Positions 49,743 to 59,096 of a stretch of DNA of 64,000 bases are shown piece after piece (position 1 is the first letter of the stretch; the number at the start of each line of letters is the position of its first letter). The position numbers and the translations under genes were made by a program. This DNA is from Palsa-504 sp963844625. Lineage in GTDB: Bacteria > Actinomycetota > Actinomycetes > Streptosporangiales > Streptosporangiaceae. The notes beneath the pieces were generated by a model that was not told the origin of the DNA, searched no databases, and saw only the letters and a list, made by a program, of their open reading frames with translations. Where the stretch lies: the NCBI GenBank assembly GCA_963844625.1, contig CAWJPF010000035.1:310001-374000 (forward strand). The letters are read 5' to 3'.

Positions 49743-51714
49743 GGCCAGGTCCGCTGTCCGCGCCTAGGGCGAACGCCAGGAGGGAGTCGGCGGTGTAGTC
49801 GTCGGCGGGCTCGACCGACGGCCAGGAGACCACGTTGTCCTCGTAGCCAGCGGTCTTGGTGTTGAACGGCGCGAAGTTGCCTGCGGCGCAGGCTCGCATC
49901 CCGGAGACAGTACCCAGGCCGGAGAAGTTGTCTGGGGCGCTCGGCCCGTCGGTGGTCGCACCCAGCTGGATATCACCGGTGCCGGTGAGCGAGCCGGCAA
50001 GGTTGGCGATTTCGCTCTGCATACAGTGCGGGAACACCGTGCCCGCGCCGACCACGAACGACGTGCCCCAGCCGTTCGCGCCGAGCGCGAAGTTCAGCTG
50101 CTGTTGCGCGAACGACTCGTACTGGCTGGAGCCGCCGTACTTCTGGTACAGCGCATCGGTGATGAACAGGCCGAACGCGTGCGGCGACGCGTCGGAGGTG
50201 CCCAGCTGAGTGCCGAGCGCGAACGGGTCGCCCTTCGCCTGGTCCTCGCCGGTACGCAACTGCGCGGCGAGGTCGTTCAGTAGGGCGCCGCGGGTGATCG
50301 GGCTCCACCAGGAAGTCCCAGCCTGCTGCATGGCCTGCATCAGCTCGGCCTCGGCCACCGCGCCGTCGTCGTAGAGGTTGAACGTGTCGCCGTCGGCCGG
50401 ATGGCCCTGGGCGATGTAGGCCCCGGCCCACCGGGCCGCGGTGACCAGGTCAGCGCGCAGCCGCGCGGCCGGGGCGCCGGTCGCCTCGTCCGCCAGCGCG
50501 ATCTCCGCGGCGCCCCAGGCCATGTCGCTCTTCCACTCGGTGCCGGGGTAGTAGTCGTGCGGGAACGCGGTGACGAGCTGTCCAACGTTCGTGGTCTTCG
50601 CCATCGCGTAGACGCCCCGGGCCAGGCTCAGCAGGTGCTGGGCTTGCGCCGGGTCCGCGCTGGCGTCAAGCTGCGCGCCGAGGGCGAAGTCGGCGGCGAA
50701 GCGGCCGGCCAGGTCGGGGCTGACCGGCTGACCCGGGGGAGCCGCCTCGAACACCGGCCGGTACTTGACGAAGTACGCGGTCGGGCCGGGGCTACCGCCC
50801 GGGCTCACGTTCATCCGGTCCTCTTGCTGAGGCAGGAACCAGAAGTTGTAGTCGCCCTGGATCGTATTGCTGGCGTTGCCATTGCCGATCCCGACCTGGG
50901 CATACAAGACCTTGCGGGCCGGGTTCCACAGCTTCGTGATCCACTGCAGGCCGAACTCCGCTTCCGGCTGCAGCGCCGCATAGGAGCCCGGGTTGTCCCG
51001 CGCCGCGAGCAGCATGAGCCCGTCGGCGAAACTCGCGGTGTAGGCGAACTTCTCGTAGCCGCCGCCGGCGTCGAACCAGCCGCCGGACACGTCGACCGGC
51101 CCGCCGGTCTTCTTCAGCGTCCCGAGCAGGTTGTCGTTGCTGTCGTACGCGGGATCCGCGTAGACGTAAGCGTTCTCGTCGGTGAGGTTGGCGGGCTGGC
51201 GGTCAAGCACCGCGGAGTTCACGTCCGGTCCGTCCCGTTCGGAGGTGAAGTAGCGCACGGCGTTATCGACCAGCTGGCTATAGAGCTGGGACCCGCCGGC
51301 GATGGTGAACGTGGGGGAGACGGCGGTGGCGGGCGAGGTGACCTTGACCTGGTAGCGGCCCGGTGCACGCACCCCGGAGAAGCTGAGCTGGTAGACCGCG
51401 CCGTAGGCGGAGTTCCACGATCCCACGTCGTCCTTGGACGTCCCTCGGTAGACGACGCCGTACGGCGTGGTGACCTCGAAGCTCACGCTGGCGACCTTCG
51501 CGGGAAGCATCACGAAGGCGTCCTTCGACCCCGACGACGGGTACCCGACCTGATTAACTCGGACCTGCGCTGGTTTGTCTGCGCTTTTGGGGGTCATAGC
51601 CCCCGAAACCGCAGACAAAGCGCGAGCGCTGGCTATCGCCGGGGAGGATGTGGCCAGTGTTGCGACTGCTACCACCACGGCAGCGGTCGACCATAGTCGA
51701 TGGCTAGGCGTCAT
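49735..51714 (-). CDS. Secreted GH9 glycoside hydrolase with altered catalytic motif
   Basis: A 659-residue protein with a signal peptide (1-33), an N-terminal immunoglobulin-like CelD_N domain (VRVNQVGYP at 51-59) and a GH9 alpha/alpha barrel. The usual GH9 catalytic motif DVSGGWFDAGD reads DVSGGWFDAGGG here, so Asp215 is kept but the next aspartate, the proposed general base, is a glycine. The general-acid glutamate seems present in SVEPADDYTADSLL near residue 636. GH9 includes endoglucanases and exo-beta-glucosaminidases; the neighbours favour an amino-sugar or cello-oligosaccharide enzyme. It lies between the GH4 gene and the kinase gene, 12 bp and -8 bp apart. Confidence 0.87.
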   Translation of the reverse strand: MTPSHRLWSTAAVVVAVATLATSSPAIASARALSAVSGAMTPKSADKPAQVRVNQVGYPSSGSKDAFVMLPAKVASVSFEVTTPYGVVYRGTSKDDVGSWNSAYGAVYQLSFSGVRAPGRYQVKVTSPATAVSPTFTIAGGSQLYSQLVDNAVRYFTSERDGPDVNSAVLDRQPANLTDENAYVYADPAYDSNDNLLGTLKKTGGPVDVSGGWFDAGGGYEKFAYTASFADGLMLLAARDNPGSYAALQPEAEFGLQWITKLWNPARKVLYAQVGIGNGNASNTIQGDYNFWFLPQQEDRMNVSPGGSPGPTAYFVKYRPVFEAAPPGQPVSPDLAGRFAADFALGAQLDASADPAQAQHLLSLARGVYAMAKTTNVGQLVTAFPHDYYPGTEWKSDMAWGAAEIALADEATGAPAARLRADLVTAARWAGAYIAQGHPADGDTFNLYDDGAVAEAELMQAMQQAGTSWWSPITRGALLNDLAAQLRTGEDQAKGDPFALGTQLGTSDASPHAFGLFITDALYQKYGGSSQYESFAQQQLNFALGANGWGTSFVVGAGTVFPHCMQSEIANLAGSLTGTGDIQLGATTDGPSAPDNFSGLGTVSGMRACAAGNFAPFNTKTAGYEDNVVSWPSVEPADDYTADSLLAFALGADSGPGLG

Positions 51715-51726
51715 AGTTGAAATCCC

Positions 51727-52977
51727 TTACGTCCAGGAGAGGAACTTCGCGTTCTCGGCGAGCAACTGGTCGGTCAGGCATTCCGCCCGGTCGGCCTGGC
51801 CCACCAGCGGGTGCGCGAGTAGCGCGTCGTATACCCGCTCGCGCCCGCCGCGGATCGCGGCGTCGAGCGCGAGCTCCTCGTACGCGTACACGTGTGCGAT
51901 CAGCCCGCGCAGCAGCGGCTCGACCGGCTCGACCGGGACCGGGACGGCGCCCCCGCCGCTGATCACGGCGGGCACCTCGATCACCGCGTCGGCGGGCAGG
52001 AACGGCAGCATCCCGCCGTTACCCGTGTTGACCACCTGGACGTCGCGGCGGTTCCCGGTCAGCGACGCGAGCAGGTCCACCGCCGCCTCGGAGTACCACG
52101 CGCCGCCGCGCTGCGCCAGCTGGGCCGGCTTGGTATCCAGCGCCGGGTCCGCGTACAGCTCGAGGAGCTCGGCCTCCAGCCGGGCGACCTCCTCGGCCCG
52201 GGTCACGGCGCCGCGCAGTGACTCGACCACCGCATCGTGGGCGTAGTAGTAGCGCAGGTAGTACGACGGCACCATGCCCAGGCGGCGAATGAAGTCCGCA
52301 GATAGACCGGTATGCGGCGCGATCTCCTCGGCGTGCGCGGCGAGCAACTCAGGCAGCACGTCCTTGCCGTCCACCGTCACCGAGCGTTCCCAGGTCAGGT
52401 GGTTCAGACCGACATGGCCGAGCGACACCTCGCCCGGGTCGACGCCGAGCAGCGAGGCGAAGTCGCGCTGGAATCCGATGGCCACATTGCACAGGCCGAC
52501 GGCCCGGTGGCCTGCGGAGAGCAGAGCCCGGGTGACGATCCCGACCGGATTGGTGAAATCGATGATGAAGGCAGAGGGCGAAGCCCGTCGGGCCGCCCGT
52601 TCGGCCAGATCAAGAACAATGGGTACGGTGCGCAAGGCTTTGGCCAGGCCTCCGGCCCCGGTGGTTTCCTGCCCGACGCAGCCGCAGTCCAGGGGCCAGG
52701 TTTCGTCGCGCTGGCGCGCGGCCTGGCCGCCGACCCGGAGCTGGAACAAGATCGCGTCCGCGCCCTCCGTGCCTTCGTCGGGGTCGCCGGTCCAGCTCAC
52801 CCGCGCGGGATGGTCGTGGGCGGCCATGATCCGGGCCGACACGGGCCCCACCGCGGCGAGGCGGCCGGGGTCCGGGTCGACCAGCACCAGTTCCTCGACG
52901 TCGGGGAGCAGCCGGCCGATCCCGTCCGCGAGCTCCGGCGTGTAGGTGGATCCGCCGCCTATCACTGCAAGCTTCAC
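51727..52977 (-). CDS. GH4-family NAD-dependent glycosidase (6-phospho-beta-glucosidase-like)
   Basis: A 416-residue GH4 enzyme, which cleaves glycosides by an NAD+ and metal-dependent oxidation-elimination mechanism. The NAD motif is AVIGGGSTYTPEL (4-16). Metal ligands Cys163 (LCNVAIG) and His193 (VGLNHLTW) are in place. Many GH4 enzymes act on 6-phosphorylated disaccharides, including ChbF of E. coli on chitobiose-6-phosphate. There is no PTS here, only an ABC importer and a kinase, so either the kinase makes the phosphorylated substrate or this member acts on an unphosphorylated one. It overlaps the ATPase gene upstream by 4 bp. Confidence 0.88.
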   Translation of the reverse strand: MKLAVIGGGSTYTPELADGIGRLLPDVEELVLVDPDPGRLAAVGPVSARIMAAHDHPARVSWTGDPDEGTEGADAILFQLRVGGQAARQRDETWPLDCGCVGQETTGAGGLAKALRTVPIVLDLAERAARRASPSAFIIDFTNPVGIVTRALLSAGHRAVGLCNVAIGFQRDFASLLGVDPGEVSLGHVGLNHLTWERSVTVDGKDVLPELLAAHAEEIAPHTGLSADFIRRLGMVPSYYLRYYYAHDAVVESLRGAVTRAEEVARLEAELLELYADPALDTKPAQLAQRGGAWYSEAAVDLLASLTGNRRDVQVVNTGNGGMLPFLPADAVIEVPAVISGGGAVPVPVEPVEPLLRGLIAHVYAYEELALDAAIRGGRERVYDALLAHPLVGQADRAECLTDQLLAENAKFLSWT

Positions 52978-53966
52978 GAGAACGCCTTCACTTCCGTATC
53001 ACTGGTCTGGGCTACGTGGCAGGCCGCGGCATGGTGGGGGCTCAGCTCGGCGAGCTCGGGCGTGATCTGTGCGCAGGTATCGATGGCGACCGGGCAGCGC
53101 CAGCGGAACCGGCAGCCGGGCGCCGGGTCGATGACCTTGGGCGGCTCGCCGCGGTCGGTTTCCGCGGCCACAGACAGCGGCGCCCGGGGATCGGGCACCG
53201 CGGAGAGCAGCAACTGGGTGTACGGGTGGCGGGGGTGAGCCAGGACGTCCTCAATCGGGCCGGTCTCGGCGATCTGGCCGGCGTACAACACGATCAGCCG
53301 GTCCGCGACGTACCGCGCGCTGGCGATGTCGTGGGTGATGTAGAGGATGGACACGCCTTCCTCGTCGCGCAGCTTGGCCATCAGGTTGAGCAGGCCGATC
53401 CTGATCGACACGTCCAGCATGGAAACCGGCTCGTCGGCCAGGATCAGCTTCGGCCGCATCGCCAGCGCCTGCGCGAAGCCAACCCGCTGCCGCTGGCCGC
53501 CGCTCAGCTCGTAGGGGAAGCGCTGCAGCATGTCGGCGTTCAGCCCGACCACATCGAACACCCGGGCCGCTTCGGCCAGCCGTTGTGCCGCAGACAGCTC
53601 GGGGCGGTGCAGCTTGAAGCAGCGCAGCACGCCGTGCTGAACCCGGAACACCGGGTTGATCGAGCTGAACGGGTCCTGGAACACCATCGGTACCAGGCCG
53701 CTGTAGCGGAGCCGGTCCCGGCGCGAGGTCAGGCCGGAAAGCGGCTTGCCCTCGAAGAACACCTCACCCGCGGTCGGTGAGTAGATCCGGGCCAGCACCC
53801 GGGCGATGGTGGACTTGCCGCTGCCGCTCTCGCCGGCCAGCGCCACGATCTCGCGCTCGCCGATGCCGAAGCTGACATCGTCCACGGCATGCAGGGTCCG
53901 CTGGGACAGCACCCCGCCTATCTTGAAGTGCCTGGTCAGGTGCTCGACCCGAAGCAGATCGGTCAT
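52974..53966 (-). CDS. Oligosaccharide/oligopeptide ABC transporter ATPase, OppF type
   Basis: A 330-residue ATPase: Walker A GESGSGKST, Q-loop FQDPFSS, signature LSGGQRQR, Walker B LILADEP and switch His in ITHD. The C-terminal region contains the OppF/D cysteines (GCRFRWRCPVAIDTCA), which bind an iron-sulfur cluster in some members. I chose the ATG at 53966, sharing one base with the OppD stop. Unusually, the position after Walker B reads ADEPVSMLDVSIR, which is common in this subfamily. It powers uptake together with OppD. Confidence 0.9.
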   Translation of the reverse strand: MTDLLRVEHLTRHFKIGGVLSQRTLHAVDDVSFGIGEREIVALAGESGSGKSTIARVLARIYSPTAGEVFFEGKPLSGLTSRRDRLRYSGLVPMVFQDPFSSINPVFRVQHGVLRCFKLHRPELSAAQRLAEAARVFDVVGLNADMLQRFPYELSGGQRQRVGFAQALAMRPKLILADEPVSMLDVSIRIGLLNLMAKLRDEEGVSILYITHDIASARYVADRLIVLYAGQIAETGPIEDVLAHPRHPYTQLLLSAVPDPRAPLSVAAETDRGEPPKVIDPAPGCRFRWRCPVAIDTCAQITPELAELSPHHAAACHVAQTSDTEVKAFS

Positions 53967-54952
53967 CAGTTGAGGCTCCCGTCCTGACGGCGCAGGCAGC
54001 GCACGAGGTCTCCGTCCACCGGGTAAAGCTCGGGCGCGACCTCTGCGCATCGGTCGAGCGCAAGCGGGCATCGCGGGTGGAACCGGCAGCCCGTCGGCAC
54101 CGAGGACATGTCGGGCGGATTGCCGGGGATTCCCTTGAGCGGGACGCGCGGGCCCCGGATGGACGGGAAGGCTTCCAGCAGACCCTGCGTGTACGGGTGC
54201 ATCGGCCGGTCGAAGATCATCTCCGTGGCCCCGAGCTCGTCGACCTGGCCCGCGTACATCACCATCAGCCGGTCCGAGAAATGGCTGATCAGGGACATGT
54301 CGTGGGTGACGAAGATGACCGCGAAACCAAAGGTCCGCTGGAGGTCCTTGATCTGCACCATCAGCGACCGCTGCGCCACCACGTCAAGCGCAGACGTGGG
54401 CTCGTCCATGATCACCAGGTCGGGGGTGAACAGCATCGCCATCGCGATCATCGAGCGCTGCCGCATCCCGCCGGACAGCTGGTGCGGGTAGCTCCGCAGG
54501 TGCACGGGGTCGATGCCGACCATCCGCAGTACCTCGGCCGACCTGGCCGTGATCTCCTCATTGGACGGCCGGCCGTGAGCCCGCATCGCGTCCTTGAACT
54601 GGGCTCCGATCGTCTTGACCGGGTTCAGTGCGTTCATCGCGCTCTGCATGACCACTGACATAGCGCGCCAGCGGATCGCGGCGAGCTGCCCGTCGGTCAG
54701 CCCCACCAGGTTGGTCCCCTCGAACGTGACGGTCCCCGCGGCAACGTGGGCGGGCGGGGCCAGCAGCTGGGCGACGGCGAACAGCAGCGTGGACTTCCCG
54801 CAGCCCGATTCGCCCACGATGCCGAGGAATTCACCCCGGCTGACCGTGAACGATACGTCGTCCACGGCCCGCACTGGGCCTTTATCCAGGAGGTAGTCGA
54901 CGGAAAGGCCGCTGACCTCAAGCACCGGTGTGTCAGGCACGCAGCTCTGCAC
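53966..54952 (-). CDS. Oligosaccharide/oligopeptide ABC transporter ATPase, OppD type
   Basis: A 328-residue ATPase: Walker A GESGCGKST, signature LSGGMRQR, Walker B LVIMDEPTSALD, switch His in VTHDMS and C-terminal cysteines in GCRFHPRCPLALDRCA. The GTG start at 54952 follows AGGAGAAAGG and overlaps the OppC gene by 20 bp. It pairs with OppF under the two permeases. Confidence 0.9.
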   Translation of the reverse strand: MQSCVPDTPVLEVSGLSVDYLLDKGPVRAVDDVSFTVSRGEFLGIVGESGCGKSTLLFAVAQLLAPPAHVAAGTVTFEGTNLVGLTDGQLAAIRWRAMSVVMQSAMNALNPVKTIGAQFKDAMRAHGRPSNEEITARSAEVLRMVGIDPVHLRSYPHQLSGGMRQRSMIAMAMLFTPDLVIMDEPTSALDVVAQRSLMVQIKDLQRTFGFAVIFVTHDMSLISHFSDRLMVMYAGQVDELGATEMIFDRPMHPYTQGLLEAFPSIRGPRVPLKGIPGNPPDMSSVPTGCRFHPRCPLALDRCAEVAPELYPVDGDLVRCLRRQDGSLN

Positions 54953-55877
54953 CTTTCTCCTGGCGTATCTTCCGCACCGGCCGCAGGGCCGGATTGCCGA
55001 TCTCGTCGAAGGCGTAGTTCAGCAGGGCGAAGGCGGCGCCCAGTACGGCGATGCAGGCCCCGGGCGCGATAGCCCACAGCGGATAGCCGGTCTGCAGCGC
55101 GGCGTTGTTCTCCGCCCAGTACAGCGTGGTGCCCCAGCTCACCGTGTTCGGGTCGCCGAGGCCGATGAACTGCAGGCTGGACGCGAACAAGACCGCGTAC
55201 AGCGCGTTAGTCAGGAATGCCGCCACGATCAGCGAGGTCATGGTGGGGATGACTTCGACCACGATGATGTACAGCCGCCGCTCGCCGCGCACCCGGGCCG
55301 CTTCAAGGAAGTCCCGGTTACGCAGCGTGAGCGCCTGCGACCGGAGCTGGCGCGCGGTATAAGACCAGCTCGTGAGCGTGATCGCGGTGATCAGCACGAT
55401 CGTGGTCCCGCCGTGCGCGTAGGCGGCGATGACGATCAGCAGCGGGAACAGCGGGATGACCAGGAGCACGTCGGTCAGCACGCTGAGCGAGTTGTCCCAC
55501 AGGCCGCCGAGGTAGGCGGCGGCGATACCGACGAGGACCGCTATCCCGGTCGTGGCCAGGCCGACCACGAACGCGATGATCATGACGTTCCTGGTTCCCC
55601 ATACCACCTGGGCGAACAGGTCTTGTCCGTACGCGTTGGTGCCGAGGAGGTGGGCGGTCGAAACCGGCAGGTGCGGGGAATAGGCGTCCGCCGTCGGGCT
55701 GTCGTGGGCGATGACGCCGGGGAAGAGCGCGATCAGGATGAAGATCGCGAGCAGGATGATGCCGGCGGTCGCCTTGCGGTTGGAACGGAAGGCGCGGCCG
55801 ATGCGGCCGAGCGTACGGCCGGCGGTTACCTGGGCGGCGGGGGTCTCGGTGGCGACCCCGGAAACTGGCATGGCCAC
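54933..55877 (-). CDS. ABC transporter permease, OppC/DppC type
   Basis: A 314-residue permease with an N-terminal helix (about 38-58), the conserved LLGTNAYGQDLFAQVVWGTR segment that follows it, and five further helices. The EAA loop, which docks the ATPases, reads EAARVRGERRLYIIVVEVIPT. It is 2 bp from the OppB gene and belongs to the same operon. Confidence 0.9.
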   Translation of the reverse strand: MAMPVSGVATETPAAQVTAGRTLGRIGRAFRSNRKATAGIILLAIFILIALFPGVIAHDSPTADAYSPHLPVSTAHLLGTNAYGQDLFAQVVWGTRNVMIIAFVVGLATTGIAVLVGIAAAYLGGLWDNSLSVLTDVLLVIPLFPLLIVIAAYAHGGTTIVLITAITLTSWSYTARQLRSQALTLRNRDFLEAARVRGERRLYIIVVEVIPTMTSLIVAAFLTNALYAVLFASSLQFIGLGDPNTVSWGTTLYWAENNAALQTGYPLWAIAPGACIAVLGAAFALLNYAFDEIGNPALRPVRKIRQEKGAELRA

Positions 55878-55879
55878 GG

Positions 55880-56866
55880 CTACCGTGCCGCCCTGGTCCG
55901 CGGGTCGAGCAGCGCGGTCAGGATATCGGCGATCAGGACCGCGACCAGGACCGCGACGGTGATGATCAGGAACAGGGCCTGCATCAGCGGGTAATCCTCA
56001 CCGGACACCGCCTGCAGCAGCATGTAGCCGATGCCGGGATAGTTGAACACGTACTCGATCAGGATCGCGCCGCTGACCACGAAGCCGAGGGACATCGCGA
56101 AGCCGGTCAGGTTCGGCAGGATCGCGTTGCGGGCCGCGTAGTCGAGCATGATGCGCCAGCCGGGCAGTCCCTTGGCCCGCGCCATCCGCACGTAGTCCTC
56201 GGCCAGCGTGGTGATCATCGTGTTCCGCATGGTCAGGATCCAGGTGCCGATCGTAGTGATCAGCAGCGCGACGGCCGGCAGGAAGGCATGGTTGATCACA
56301 TCCTGGAAGAAGGTGAGGTTGAGGCCGGGGGTGTCGGTGGTCACGTAGTAGCCGCCCTGGCTGGGAAACCAGTGCAGGGTGAGGGCGAAGATCAGCACCA
56401 GCACCATCGCCATCCAGAAGTACGGGATCGCGGAGGTGATCACGAATACCGGCGGCACGATACTGTCCAGCTTCCCGCCGCGCCGCCAGGCGGCGACGAT
56501 GCCGAGGCCGGTGCCGAGGATGAAGGCCAGCACCGTGGTGACGCCGACCAGGCCGACCGTCCACCAGATCGCGCTGCCGATGACGGATGTGACGGACTTC
56601 GGGTATTCGTCAAGCGAGACGCCGAAGTTGCCGGTCAGGATCTGGTGCAGGTAGCTGAAGTACTGCCCGAGCAGGCTCTCGTGCGTGTTCACCCCGAACA
56701 GGACCTCCAGGGCGTTCAGCGCCTTCGGGCTGAGCTCGCCGTGGAACTTCGACATCATGGCCAGCGCCGGGTTTCCCGGCATCAGCCGCGGCAGCAGGAA
56801 GTTAAGGGTGAGCGCCACCCATAGCGTGAGGACGAAGAAACCAAGGCGGCGCAGCGCGTATCTCAA
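55880..56866 (-). CDS. ABC transporter permease, OppB/DppB type
   Basis: A 328-residue permease with six predicted helices. The start RYALRRLGFFVLTLWVALTLNF and the GNPAL motif (PRLMPGNPALAM) are typical of OppB proteins, and the EAA loop reads VRMARAKGLPGWRIMLDYAARNAILP. It forms the translocation pore with OppC. The binding protein gene lies 81 bp upstream on the same strand. Confidence 0.9.
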   Translation of the reverse strand: MRYALRRLGFFVLTLWVALTLNFLLPRLMPGNPALAMMSKFHGELSPKALNALEVLFGVNTHESLLGQYFSYLHQILTGNFGVSLDEYPKSVTSVIGSAIWWTVGLVGVTTVLAFILGTGLGIVAAWRRGGKLDSIVPPVFVITSAIPYFWMAMVLVLIFALTLHWFPSQGGYYVTTDTPGLNLTFFQDVINHAFLPAVALLITTIGTWILTMRNTMITTLAEDYVRMARAKGLPGWRIMLDYAARNAILPNLTGFAMSLGFVVSGAILIEYVFNYPGIGYMLLQAVSGEDYPLMQALFLIITVAVLVAVLIADILTALLDPRTRAAR

Positions 56867-56947
56867 GCTTGTTGGCTCCTGGTTCGGAGGTCTTCCCGGC
56901 GCCGCGGGCCGGGGACAGCCAGAGGTCCCCGCCCCGCGGCGGTTACC

Positions 56948-58633
56948 TTACTTCGGCGCCAGGTGCAGCAGCACCTGCTCGTTGTCCGGGTAGGCGTACG
57001 CCGATGGCTGGGCGTACGGGTCGCCGGGCGTAGGCCAGCCGGTAAAGGCCCCGGTGTCGTACTGGTACCAGTCCACCGCCTCTACCACCGGGATGATCGG
57101 CACGTCGCTCAGCATGGCCTGCTGGATCTTGTTCAGGATCGTCTGCTGAGTGGCCGTGCTGGTGGTGGTCGCGTACTGGTTCAGCAGGGCGGTGGTGGCC
57201 GGGTTGTTGTAGCGCTCGTAGTTGCTGGCCGCCACCTTGCCGACCGGCGCCGAGTTCGCGGAGTTGAGCCAGTTGTTCAGTTCGTAGTACGCGCTCGGGC
57301 CGAAGGTCTGCTGATCGTAGTAGGCCAGCTGGTACTTGCCGTAGTACAGGTCGGCGTCGAAGTCGGTGTTCGACAGGTTGTCCGGGGTGATCTGGATGCC
57401 GATCGCCTTGAGGTCCTGCTGGATCACCTGCATCGAGGCGACCCAGTCCGAGTAGTCGCCGATGTTGATCACGTTGAACGCCAGCTTCTGCCCGGCCGCG
57501 TTCGTCATGACGCCGCCGACCAGGTGGTAGCCGGCCGACGCCAGCAGCGCCTTCGCCTTCGCCGGGTCATAGCCGTTGCCCCAGCTCGACAGGGCCGAGT
57601 TGTCCAGCGAGCCGGAGAACGTCGGAGTGACGATGCCGGTCTGGTTCGCCGGTGGCTCGTAGCTGGACTCGCCAATGCTGGAGACCTGGCTCCTGTTGAT
57701 CGCGTACGACATGGCCTGACGGACCTTGACGTTGCTCAGCAGCGAATTGGTCAGGTTCGGGACCAGCGAGACGTTGACGGTGGGCGGGAACCAGTATTTG
57801 TAGTTCGGGCTCTTGGATGTGTAGAAGGCCTCGATGCCCGGGATGTACTGGGCGCCCCACTGCGCGCTCCCGTTGGCCAGGTCATCGTTGGCCGTGTTGT
57901 TGCTGGTGTAAGCCGGGTACTGGATCTTGGTGACCTTCGGCTCGCCCGGCTGCCAGTAGTGCGGGTTGGCGGTATAGGTGATGTTCGACGGGCTGCACTT
58001 GCTCATCAGGTACGGACCCGTGCCAACCGGCTGGCTGACAGCGTTGGTCGTCGGGTTGGCCATCTTCGACCAGATGTGCTCGGGCACGATCGGCGTCTGA
58101 TCCGCGATGTAGTAGAAGTAGGGCACGGCGACGGTGCTGAAGTCCATCGTGACTGTGTTCGCGCCGGTCGCGGTGACGCTCGAGAGCACCGACCAGGCCC
58201 CGGTCAGGTCCAGGGCCGGGTACTTCTTCTCCAGGTTGAAGGTGTAGGCCACGTCGGCCGCGGTCATCGGCGTGCCGTCGCTCCACTTGACACCCGATCG
58301 GATCGTGAACGTGAGCGATTTGTTACCCGCTCCCCAGGCCCAGGAAGACGCGAGCATCGGCGTGGTCTTGCCCTGCTGCAGCGGGTTCACGTAGACCAGC
58401 GGCTCGTACATGAAGCCGACGGACAGGAGCGTGTCGGAGGCGTTGAGCGGATTGAAGCCGCAGGTCCAAAGCGCGCCGTTCTCGTTGGAGATGGTCAGCA
58501 CGCTGTTCGTCGATGTGTTGCCGTTGCTCCCCGAGCCTGAGCTGGAGCTGGAGCTGGAGCCTGCACCGGCGCTACAGCCGGCCGCGAGCAAGCCGGCCAC
58601 GACGATGGCCCCGTATTTGGTGAGGCGTCTCAT
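56948..58633 (-). CDS. Family 5 extracellular solute-binding lipoprotein for oligosaccharides
   Basis: A 561-residue lipoprotein: signal peptide with lipobox LLAAGC (Cys20), a Ser/Gly linker, then an SBP family 5 domain (LVYVNPLQQGKTTPMLASSWAW, FTIRSGVKWSDGTPMTAADVAYTF, VRQAMSYAINR). This family imports peptides, but in Vibrio and Thermotoga close members bind chitobiose or cello-oligosaccharides; the GH4, GH9 and kinase neighbours support a sugar here. It is the first and probably most expressed gene of the operon, directly behind the ROK operator. Confidence 0.88.
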   Translation of the reverse strand: MRRLTKYGAIVVAGLLAAGCSAGAGSSSSSSSGSGSNGNTSTNSVLTISNENGALWTCGFNPLNASDTLLSVGFMYEPLVYVNPLQQGKTTPMLASSWAWGAGNKSLTFTIRSGVKWSDGTPMTAADVAYTFNLEKKYPALDLTGAWSVLSSVTATGANTVTMDFSTVAVPYFYYIADQTPIVPEHIWSKMANPTTNAVSQPVGTGPYLMSKCSPSNITYTANPHYWQPGEPKVTKIQYPAYTSNNTANDDLANGSAQWGAQYIPGIEAFYTSKSPNYKYWFPPTVNVSLVPNLTNSLLSNVKVRQAMSYAINRSQVSSIGESSYEPPANQTGIVTPTFSGSLDNSALSSWGNGYDPAKAKALLASAGYHLVGGVMTNAAGQKLAFNVINIGDYSDWVASMQVIQQDLKAIGIQITPDNLSNTDFDADLYYGKYQLAYYDQQTFGPSAYYELNNWLNSANSAPVGKVAASNYERYNNPATTALLNQYATTTSTATQQTILNKIQQAMLSDVPIIPVVEAVDWYQYDTGAFTGWPTPGDPYAQPSAYAYPDNEQVLLHLAPK

Positions 58634-59096
58634 GCCGTTTCGTCCTTACTGCCGTGTGGTCCTGACCGTGCGCGGAGCAGGCGCCTGCACACTGACCCGG
58701 CGGCTGGCGTCGAGCCACTGCCTGCGCGTGGAGCAGCCTCCGCGCTTAGGTGGCGTCCGTTTTCCATCAAGACGCCTGTCCGTATAGCGATGTCTTGTAG
58801 CTTCTGTGAGGTGGAGCTTATGGCTTCTCTGGCCCTCTTATGGTCCTCCGGGCGGGAACGGCTACTGGGTGCCGGCCGACTTTCGACCTGGACCTAGTTA
58901 CCCCTTCCGTGAAGTTTGTTAGGACAGTATCCTAACTATCTGTCGGGGACAAGGGTCCGGCCAAACTGACCCTAGGTCGTAACTTTCGGAGCCCGAGGTG
59001 GTAATTTCCGGCTCCGGACGCGGCGGCTTCCGGAGCCCGCAGGTCGAGCAAAGTGAGCGCCCGGGCGGCGAGCACAATGATGGAAGGGAGGTCGCC
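58634..59096. promoter_or_regulatory. 463-bp divergent promoter region of the oligosaccharide locus
   Basis: No gene is seen. The region separates the binding-protein operon (minus) from the ROK regulator (plus) and holds one clear operator (58918-58936), A/T-richer DNA around 58780-58960 and the GGGAGG ribosome site of the regulator at 59086-59091. Short open frames inside it lack coding character. Confidence 0.6.
58918..58936. promoter_or_regulatory. Predicted ROK-regulator operator
   Basis: GTTAGGA-CAGTA-TCCTAAC is a perfect 7-bp inverted repeat with a 5-bp spacer. It lies in the divergent region between the ROK regulator gene (start 59097) and the binding-protein gene (start 58633). Half-sites of the TTAGGA/TCCTAA kind fit the A/T-centred palindromes bound by ROK repressors such as NagC and XylR. 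It is the only such repeat I found in the window. Confidence 0.7.
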
